Shown here piece by piece: positions 25,911 to 31,280 of a stretch of DNA of 31,280 bases. The translations under genes were made by a program, and so were the position numbers. Source of the DNA: Halanaerobiales bacterium (lineage in GTDB: Bacteria > Bacillota_F > Halanaerobiia > Halanaerobiales > DTU029); assembly GCA_016278415.1 (NCBI GenBank), contig JADQBV010000339.1:1-31280 (forward strand). Reading direction: 5' to 3'. Position 1 is the stretch's first letter. Each line of letters opens with the position of its first letter. The notes below the pieces were generated by a model. That model did no database searches, had not been told where the DNA came from, and saw nothing but the letters and a program-made list of their open reading frames with translations.

Positions 25911-26075
25911 TGTTCTCCCTCCCTTCTGCAGTCAAATATAATATTTTGGGTGATATATGTTTAATAATACCATAGATAATAGAGGAAACCTTCAAGAAAA
26001 TATTGTAAAAATATTTAAATATAAAAGAAGAAATTCTAAGTAGCATCCTCTTATATATAAAGTAAAATATTTCTA

Positions 26076-26105
26076 TTGTAACAAAAATATAGAATACGTT
26101 ATAAT
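26076..26105 (+). promoter_or_regulatory. Promoter of the LysM-SleB gene
   Basis: TTGTAA (26076-26081), 18-bp spacer, perfect TATAAT (26100-26105), about 63 bases before the ATG. Confidence 0.5.
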
Positions 26106-26168
26106 AGTAACAGTATTTATACGCTTTTATATCAATTATATATAAAACAGAAGGGGGATTATTTTGAA

Positions 26169-27950
26169 ATGAGGAGATTGATTGGACTTATAGTTTTAAT
26201 ATTCTTATTATCTAGTTTTACCTTTGCTTCAACAGATGAATATGTTGAAGTTATTAGAAGTTCAGCTCAAGAATACAAACAAGAACATAAACTAGAAACT
26301 ATTACAGTAAATGATGATGAACTTAGGAATATAGTAGCTGGACAGGATTACAAAATTGTTGGTTTTACAAACATAGTAAAGAAAAAGGGTGGTCAGGGTG
26401 AATATCTTGATGATCAGATAGGACAATCGATTTATATTGTACAAGCAGGGGATAGTCTCTATCTAATAGCAGTTAGGAATAATACCACCGTACAGGAAAT
26501 TAAGGATTTGAATAATCTAGAGAACGATATGCTAATGATAGGTCAGCACTTGTTACTTCCGGAGCAAACTGATGATAGTAATGATGAGATACCTGGAGAT
26601 GGGGATGTGAGTCCAGATCCTGAAGAACCCGGGAATAATGATAATATTTATATTGTACAGGCAGGAGATAGTCTTTATTTAATAGCAGTCAGGAATAATA
26701 TCACAGTACAGGAGATTAAAGACTTAAATAATTTAGAGAACGATATGCTGATGATAGGTCAAGAACTGCTACTTCCTGGACAAACAGATGAAGGTAATGA
26801 CGGGATACCTGGGGAGGGCGATGTAAGTCCAGACCCTGAAGAACCTGGTGCAAATGATAATATTTATATTGTACAGGCAGGAGATAGTCTTTATCTAATA
26901 GCAGTCAGGAATAATACCACAGTACAGGAGATTAAAGACTTAAATAATCTAGAGAACGATATTTTAATGATTGGTCAAGAATTGCTACTTCCTGAACAAA
27001 CTGATGAAAATAATGATGAGACACCTGGCAATGGAGAAGATAATCCAGGTGAAGAAAAACCCGAACAACCTGGAACAGAAGATGCCCCAATAGTTTATTT
27101 TGTAAAACCTGGGGATAGTTTGTGGTTAATCTCTAATAAATTTAATACTACAAGTGAAAATATTATAAAATTAAACCAATTACCAGGCAATAGTCTTTAT
27201 GTTGGTCAATTACTTTATATTACAGCTCCTGAAACTAATAGTAATATAATCATTTATTATGTACAGACAGGTGATAGCCTTTCATCAGTTGCTGCTCAAT
27301 TCAGCACTAGCGTAAATCAGATAATAGAAAGTAATAATTTGACTAGTAATGAACTATTAATTGGTCAGAAGATAATTGTTACTCTTCCAGATTATTCTAA
27401 TAAAAATTACAATATTATATTAGATTATAAAGTTGAAACAGGTGATAACGTAAAAACAGTATCAAGTAAGTTTAATATTTCACCATGGGAATTGAGGGAC
27501 TTTAATAATATTCGTTATGACGTTATATCTATTGGAGACCAACTACAGGTACCCTTTCATATAAATAATATGAATCCGGCTATGAATATAACTACAGAAG
27601 AAATGGAATTACTAACAAAAGCAGTATATTCAGAAGCAAGGGGAGAACCTTTTAAAGGACAGGTTGCAGTTGCCTCAGTAATTTTAAATCGAGTAAAAAA
27701 CTCTGTTTTTCCAGATACCATTGAAGGTGTTATCTTTCAACCATGGCAGTTTACTGCTATAAGTGATGGGCAATTCTGGCTTGAACCAAACCAAACAGCA
27801 TATTTAGCAGCACAGGCCGCTCTTGAGGGTTGGGATCCATCAGGTGGTGCATTGTATTACTATAACCCTGAAACAGCAACAAGTGACTGGGTTTTTTATA
27901 GAGATGTTATTATTCAAATAGGAGATCATTATTTTGCTGTAGCAGTGTAG
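26169..27950 (+). CDS. Secreted LysM-repeat cell wall hydrolase, SleB-like
   Basis: 593 residues. Signal peptide 1-21 (MRRLIGLIVLIFLLSSFTFA). LysM domains at about 88-131, 160-203, 232-275, 309-352 and 363-407, plus a divergent one at 420-462. The first three are near identical, joined by acidic Asp/Glu/Gly/Pro linkers. Residues about 474-593 form a Hydrolase_2/SleB domain with AVYSEARGEPFKGQVAVASVILNR-type core; E489 is the probable catalytic Glu of this lytic transglycosylase family. SleB enzymes cleave spore cortex; vegetative wall relatives with LysM also exist, so a germination role is not certain. AAGGGGGA precedes the ATG. Divergent to the LysM deacetylase, suggesting joint wall remodelling. 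Confidence 0.9.
   Translation: MRRLIGLIVLIFLLSSFTFASTDEYVEVIRSSAQEYKQEHKLETITVNDDELRNIVAGQDYKIVGFTNIVKKKGGQGEYLDDQIGQSIYIVQAGDSLYLIAVRNNTTVQEIKDLNNLENDMLMIGQHLLLPEQTDDSNDEIPGDGDVSPDPEEPGNNDNIYIVQAGDSLYLIAVRNNITVQEIKDLNNLENDMLMIGQELLLPGQTDEGNDGIPGEGDVSPDPEEPGANDNIYIVQAGDSLYLIAVRNNTTVQEIKDLNNLENDILMIGQELLLPEQTDENNDETPGNGEDNPGEEKPEQPGTEDAPIVYFVKPGDSLWLISNKFNTTSENIIKLNQLPGNSLYVGQLLYITAPETNSNIIIYYVQTGDSLSSVAAQFSTSVNQIIESNNLTSNELLIGQKIIVTLPDYSNKNYNIILDYKVETGDNVKTVSSKFNISPWELRDFNNIRYDVISIGDQLQVPFHINNMNPAMNITTEEMELLTKAVYSEARGEPFKGQVAVASVILNRVKNSVFPDTIEGVIFQPWQFTAISDGQFWLEPNQTAYLAAQAALEGWDPSGGALYYYNPETATSDWVFYRDVIIQIGDHYFAVAV
26430..27020 (+). repeat. 216-bp tandem LysM-linker repeats
   Basis: Units begin at 26430, 26646 and 26862, exactly 216 bp (72 codons) apart; the third is complete through its LysM and then diverges near 27010. 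LysM parts are almost identical at protein level, and linkers repeat GDVSPDPEEPG. Copy number could vary by recombination. Confidence 0.9.
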
Positions 27951-28025
27951 ATGTATTTTAACACTTAAAGAAGTATTAAAGACTTAGTTTAAGATCAGCC
28001 TTGTGAGTAGTAAAGTTGTTAAAAT

Positions 28026-28065
28026 AAAAAGGATGGGTAGTTATATACGCTTCCCGTCCTTTTTT
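28026..28065. terminator. Bidirectional terminator, SleB-like / YIP1
   Basis: AAAAAGGATGGG pairs with CCCGTCCTTTTT (one wobble pair) across a loop of about 15 bases, A tract on the left and six or more T on the right. It lies between convergent genes. Confidence 0.8.
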
Positions 28066-28157
28066 AATACTGTTACTTATGAAGTTGAAAGAATCTTTTA
28101 TTGGTAAAATATAAATGATCTTGTATATATTCAGTTGGAGAATTCTGATGCTTATGC

Positions 28158-28206
28158 TAAACCGAAAGTGTACCAATGCAATAGCTTGTTAAACGAAAAT
28201 GTATCA
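28158..28206 (+). repeat. Two imperfect 18-bp direct repeats, possible IS end remnant
   Basis: TAAACCGAAAGTGTACCA (28158-28175) and TTAAACGAAAATGTATCA (28189-28206) agree at 14 of 18 positions, 31 bases apart. Repeated CGAAA-xTGTACCA strings are, from memory, typical of IS21-family ends. No transposase frame or opposite end is visible here. Confidence 0.25.
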
Positions 28207-28225
28207 CACTATCACAAATTCTTGA

Positions 28226-28903
28226 CTAATTCACAATTATTCTTAAATACATAATATAAGTTGATAGCATTTTAATGAATAACCATGGCATGAAAATTAT
28301 AAAAAATGATTTGGCTTTACTATAGTTATAGTATATTGATATGAGTAGTGTAAGTAGAAAAAGCTGCCAAAGTCCAAATATATTAATTACCCTTAAAAAT
28401 GAATTTAAGAATAAGTTAGAGCTATTGAATATCAAGGCCATGTTTAATCCGATATCCAAAGAATCGAAGTTGAGTTTTATAATAGTGTCTATTAAAAAGC
28501 CAATACTATTAATAATTCCGGTATATGTAACAGCAGTGAATACATATATGTATTTTACTGATTTACCACCAAACATTAGAGGTAATAGAGTTATAAAGAA
28601 GGCTAGTATTGGATAATATACTACTTTTGTAGCTGTAGTAGAAATATAAGTTGAAAAGTAGTGGTAAGAACTATTAAGATATGCTAAGTTATTTTCATTT
28701 TGCTTTTCTGAAAAGTTTTGATTAGAGTTTATTTTATCAATATGATCAGGAATTATTATATTTTTTACCAAAAGGTTTGAAGTAAATAATGTTATCAAAA
28801 TAATAATTATTAGAGGGACAAGCCAACTGTGATTTACTTTGGTTTCTCTAAAGACTTTAGCAGGATTAATTAAAATATTAATTGTATTTCTTATATAATT
28901 CAT
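28226..28903 (-). CDS. YIP1-family integral membrane protein
   Basis: 225 residues with about five hydrophobic segments (around 27-48, 90-112, 117-140, 150-172 and 175-200, plus a C-terminal one). The N-terminus RNTINILINPAKVFRETK followed by a first membrane segment is the YIP1-domain pattern (PF04893). The loop after the first segment is hydrophilic (residues 52-75, Asn/Glu rich). Function in bacteria unknown. AAGGGGAT precedes the ATG. It converges with the SleB-like gene and is divergent from DUF624. Rated moderate because the family is recognised mainly by topology. Confidence 0.65.
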   Translation of the reverse strand: MNYIRNTINILINPAKVFRETKVNHSWLVPLIIIILITLFTSNLLVKNIIIPDHIDKINSNQNFSEKQNENNLAYLNSSYHYFSTYISTTATKVVYYPILAFFITLLPLMFGGKSVKYIYVFTAVTYTGIINSIGFLIDTIIKLNFDSLDIGLNMALIFNSSNLFLNSFLRVINIFGLWQLFLLTLLISIYYNYSKAKSFFIIFMPWLFIKMLSTYIMYLRIIVN

Positions 28904-29106
28904 ATATATCCCCTTCTTTTAATTTAGTATGATGGTAGTACTTCTCTAAGAATTTTATCATTCAGATAATTATATCATAATTAATTAAAGACAGTAAACC
29001 TAAATGCCAAAAAGAGAAGGATTCGGAGGTGTTTTATAGAATATATTATTAATACATTATTATTGTTGTATTATTGTTTTTATTATTTGACTGGAGGATA
29101 TAAGTA

Positions 29107-29745
29107 ATGGAATTTAATATACTTAATGCAGATGGTGGTATATATAGGGCAGCAGAATGGATTACCAGGCTTGTCTATGTAAATATATTATGGATTGTAT
29201 TTACAGTATTAGGATTAGGGATTTTCGGTATTATGCCGGCGACTTTAGCTATGCTTGGTATAATTAAAAAGTGGTTTAAAGGTAAAGAAAATGTTGAGGT
29301 ATTTAAAGAGTTTTGGCAGATTTATAAAAAATATTTTGTAAAGATTAATGTAATTGGTTTAATTATGTTTCTTATAGGTGTTATTTTGTGGATTGATTTA
29401 AGATATTTTAATTCTCTTGATGGAATACAGTATTTTATTATTAGGTATCTTATTTATATGATAATTACTTTATATTTTATAGATTTAATGTATATATTCC
29501 CAATTACTATACAATATCAACTTAAAAAACTAGATATTATTAAAAATGCTTTATTTTTTATTTTTTTAACACCAATAGAGACTTTGCAAATGGTTTTAGG
29601 AGTAGTTGGAGTTGTATTCCTTTTTAGATTTTTGCCGAGTCTTTTACCATTTTTGGGTATTAGTATCCCAGTATTTATAATTACCTGGATTTCAGAGAAA
29701 ACATTTGAGAAAGTTGAAAATAAAGTTAGACAAAGCAAGAATTAA
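29107..29745 (+). CDS. DUF624 membrane protein (YesL-like)
   Basis: 212 residues, about five to six membrane segments. The N-terminal part, with a first membrane segment followed by GIFGIMPATLAMLGIIKKW and an acidic-basic loop with FKEFWQIYKKYF, is the DUF624 signature. In Bacillus and clostridia such proteins often accompany carbohydrate ABC transporters and plant-polysaccharide clusters (YesL in the rhamnogalacturonan locus), with unknown function. GGAGGATATAAGTA precedes the ATG. The downstream lacI relic and SMP-30 gene point to a former sugar locus; no transporter is in view. Confidence 0.85.
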   Translation: MEFNILNADGGIYRAAEWITRLVYVNILWIVFTVLGLGIFGIMPATLAMLGIIKKWFKGKENVEVFKEFWQIYKKYFVKINVIGLIMFLIGVILWIDLRYFNSLDGIQYFIIRYLIYMIITLYFIDLMYIFPITIQYQLKKLDIIKNALFFIFLTPIETLQMVLGVVGVVFLFRFLPSLLPFLGISIPVFIITWISEKTFEKVENKVRQSKN

Positions 29746-29787
29746 GCAATATGGTATGATTTAATGTACAATGCGTGATGAAATGAT

Positions 29788-29892
29788 ATGTCAGTGACAA
29801 TAAAAGATGTAGCGGGAAAAGCGGGAGTTGCAAATTCAACTGTTTCCCGTGTTTTTAATAATAAGGGGAGTGTATTAAAAAATGAAATATAA
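29788..29892 (+). pseudogene. Truncated lacI, helix-turn-helix part only
   Basis: ATG 29788 encodes MSVTIKDVAGKAGVANSTVS, then RVFNNKG, a clear LacI-family DNA-binding N-terminus, but the frame stops after 34 codons. The hinge and the roughly 280-residue effector domain are missing. The frame overlaps the first 11 bases of the SMP-30 gene, and the NNKG codons (AAGGGGAG) provide that gene's ribosome binding site. An internal deletion joining lacI to SMP-30 explains it. A 34-residue HTH peptide is unlikely to bind DNA well. Confidence 0.75.
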
Positions 29893-30769
29893 TCCTGAGT
29901 TACTTACGAATCAAAAATCTATATTGGCTGAAGGTCCTTGTTGGGATGCTCAGAATCAGATTTTTATTTGGATAGATATTATTGGTGAAAAAGTCTTTGT
30001 TTATAATCCAGTTAACGATAATTTAAGGACATATAGTACTGGACAGGCAATTGGAGCCGCAGTTCCTAATAGAAAAGGGGGTTTAGTCCTTGCTTTAAAA
30101 GATGGCTTTTATTCCCTTAATTTAAATAGTGGAGAAATAACTGCAATATATACAGGTATTGAAGATGATAAAGAAAATAATAGGTTTAATGATGGGAAAT
30201 GTGATTCATATGGGAGATTCTGGGCTGGTACAATGGATATGGATGGTAAAAAAGAAGCAGGGTGTTTATATTATCTAACAGCTGATCTTAAAGTAAGAAC
30301 TGTCTTAAAAGATGTTTCTATATCAAATGGTTTGGCCTGGAGTAAGGATGATAAGACAATGTATTATATAGATTCTCCTACAAAAGAAGTGTGTGCCTTT
30401 GATTTTGATCTTGAGTTAGGGGAAATATCTAATAAACGAGTAGTTGTAAGGATTCCTGATGGTCAGGGTGTACCTGATGGTATGACAATTGATAAAGAGG
30501 GCATGCTGTGGATAGCCCAATGGGGTGGCTGGTGTGTATCACATTGGAATCCGGTAAATGGTGAATTACTGGATAAGATTTCATTGCCTGTAAGCCGCGT
30601 CACTTCTTGTACATTTGCCGGTAAATGTCTTGATGAACTATACATTACCACAGCTAGTGAGGGATTGTCCAAAGAAGAATTAAGCAAGCAACCTAAAGCT
30701 GGTTGTATCTTCAAAGTAAAGACAGATACAAGTGGATTTAAGGTAAATAGATTTGATTCAAAAGCTTAA
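29882..30769 (+). CDS. SMP-30/gluconolactonase-family lactonase
   Basis: 295 residues, a six-bladed beta-propeller of the SMP-30/regucalcin group, which opens sugar lactones with a divalent metal. Metal-site residues are in place: E17 in LAEGPCWD, N103-D104 in NRFNDGKCD, N149 in SNGLAW and D199 in GVPDGMTID. WIAQWGGW and TSCTFAG are further family marks. No signal peptide, so cytoplasmic. AAGGGGAG about ten bases upstream is the ribosome binding site and lies in a lacI relic. Probably a sugar-acid pathway such as L-arabinose, gluconate or similar; the actual lactone cannot be read. It follows DUF624 with no clear terminator between. Confidence 0.93.
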   Translation: MKYNPELLTNQKSILAEGPCWDAQNQIFIWIDIIGEKVFVYNPVNDNLRTYSTGQAIGAAVPNRKGGLVLALKDGFYSLNLNSGEITAIYTGIEDDKENNRFNDGKCDSYGRFWAGTMDMDGKKEAGCLYYLTADLKVRTVLKDVSISNGLAWSKDDKTMYYIDSPTKEVCAFDFDLELGEISNKRVVVRIPDGQGVPDGMTIDKEGMLWIAQWGGWCVSHWNPVNGELLDKISLPVSRVTSCTFAGKCLDELYITTASEGLSKEELSKQPKAGCIFKVKTDTSGFKVNRFDSKA

Positions 30770-30789
30770 TCTTAAAACTTAATCTAAAG

Positions 30790-30924
30790 TTAAGAACAAT
30801 TCTTACATTCACAATGCCATTTGCAGTCATTTGCCTTACAGTAACATTCACCATCCATAAAATATAAATCAGAACCACACTCTGGGCAAAAGGCTGTACA
30901 ATGTTTTTTTTCTTTTTTTGTCAT
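30790..30924 (-). CDS. 44-residue cysteine-rich putative zinc-binding protein
   Basis: An ATG at 30924 with GGAGGAG eight bases upstream encodes MTKKEKKHCTAFCPECGSDL then YFMDGECYCKANDCKWHCEC, then KNCS. Nine cysteines (9, 13, 16, 27, 29, 34, 38, 40, 43) and H8 and H37 give one CPEC-type zinc-ribbon half plus Cys-rich partners, enough for two metal sites. The N-terminus is highly basic, no membrane segment. Cytosolic, probably binds zinc or another metal; role unknown. Convergent with SMP-30, ends about 20 bases away. A TATAAT at about 30971-30976 on the minus strand may be its -10. Family not recognised. Confidence 0.6.
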   Translation of the reverse strand: MTKKEKKHCTAFCPECGSDLYFMDGECYCKANDCKWHCECKNCS

Positions 30925-31062
30925 TTGAATTCTCCTCCAAAAAATTATGTAAGCATTTTCATCCATTCATATTATACAATAAATTTGATAATTTTTCTAT
31001 TATTTCTTTTAAAGTCCTAGTTGTTGGTATTGAAATTATGTTTTATGTTGACTTATCTATAT

Positions 31063-31280
31063 CTATTTACGTAATCTATTTGTGTACATCCTTATTTTTT
31101 CAGGCAATACAGATATCCTAAGAGGGAGCTTAGGACCTCTTTCTCCATCTATATCACAATGGTAATTATTTAAGGTAGAGTCTAGGCATTCGATTTTAAA
31201 ATACTTTTCTTTTAAATGGATAATATCCTTGTTTGTAAGGTGTTCCCCTTGTAGTACTTGCATTAATAATGCAGGTAGTT
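31063..31280 (-). CDS. Diacylglycerol/lipid kinase-like protein, C-terminal part (runs off window)
   Basis: The frame is open through the right edge and ends at TAG 31063; 72 codons are visible. It reads LPALLMQVLQGEHLTNKDII, then a strand IECLD, then NYHCDIDGERGPKLPLRISV and LPEKIRMY. This matches the C-terminal part of YegS/DgkB-type lipid kinases, where a GxH-L segment leads to a (Q/C)xDGE motif and a final VLPxAxRV strand. Such enzymes phosphorylate diacylglycerol or related lipids. The N-terminal catalytic part with the GGDGT loop lies outside the window. The interval 30925-31062 shows no gene. Confidence 0.7.
   Translation of the reverse strand, partial: LPALLMQVLQGEHLTNKDIIHLKEKYFKIECLDSTLNNYHCDIDGERGPKLPLRISVLPEKIRMYTNRLRK

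Noticed and set aside
26169..28065. CRISPR-like or phage repeat array
   Set aside because: The 216-bp repeats are in-frame protein repeats of LysM domains and linkers, not an array.
27976..28176. Minus-strand frame of 66 codons
   Set aside because: It crosses the terminator at 28026-28065 and lacks start signals.
30918..31121. Plus-strand frame of 67 codons
   Set aside because: It overlaps the lipid kinase-like frame on the other strand and the start of the Cys-rich gene, with AT-rich hydrophobic composition.

Overview
The window is AT-rich and compact, with strong GGAGG-type ribosome binding sites, intrinsic terminators and typical low-GC Gram-positive gene content: single-chain clostridial-type FGAM synthase, SleB-family wall hydrolase, LysM proteins, DUF624/YesL, YIP1, DUF1385/YqhQ. 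It most likely comes from the chromosome of an anaerobic Firmicute (Clostridia or Halanaerobiales-like); nothing seen fixes the genus. There is no rRNA, tRNA, CRISPR array, prophage or intact transposon.

Layout. 1-2650: a tautomerase-family protein, an AlkD-type DNA glycosylase overlapping in transcription with a sugar-isomerase-like TIM barrel, and several short gene remnants. 2651-7582: chorismate synthase, then a LacI-type regulator with its own promoter and operator-like palindrome, a strong terminator, and an intact GH95 alpha-L-fucosidase-like enzyme. 7700-8200: two tandem, mutually homologous 40/41-residue proteins with duplicated leaders and a shared terminator. 8236-11862: HD-GYP phosphodiesterase preceded by a CRP/FNR-like palindrome and a long hairpin, convergent with protein-L-isoaspartate methyltransferase and an MBL hydrolase; then an AraC regulator convergent with a cupin. 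12253-21228: stand-alone FGAM synthase, class-Ic-like aspartate aminotransferase, a DUF1349 relic, DUF1385 membrane protein, omega-amidase-like nitrilase and dGTPase. 21550-24572: a GH94 phosphorylase broken by a frameshift, and a flavodoxin-like protein. 24714-27950: divergent LysM-polysaccharide deacetylase and LysM-SleB hydrolase. 28226-31280: YIP1 and DUF624 membrane proteins, an SMP-30 lactonase whose ribosome binding site lies in a truncated lacI, a Cys-rich mini-protein and the C-terminal end of a diacylglycerol-kinase-like gene running off the window.

How it fits together. Most units are short housekeeping or repair transcripts. A carbohydrate theme (GH95, GH94, LacI, SMP-30, sugar isomerase-like protein, DUF1349 and YesL relatives) is scattered and partly decaying: GH94, DUF1349 and one lacI are broken. 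The clearest unexplained elements are the tandem small-protein pair at 7753-8072, the nine-cysteine mini-protein at 30790-30924, and the apparent ATT start codon of the LysM deacetylase. All functional calls rest on motif recognition by eye; no database search was run.
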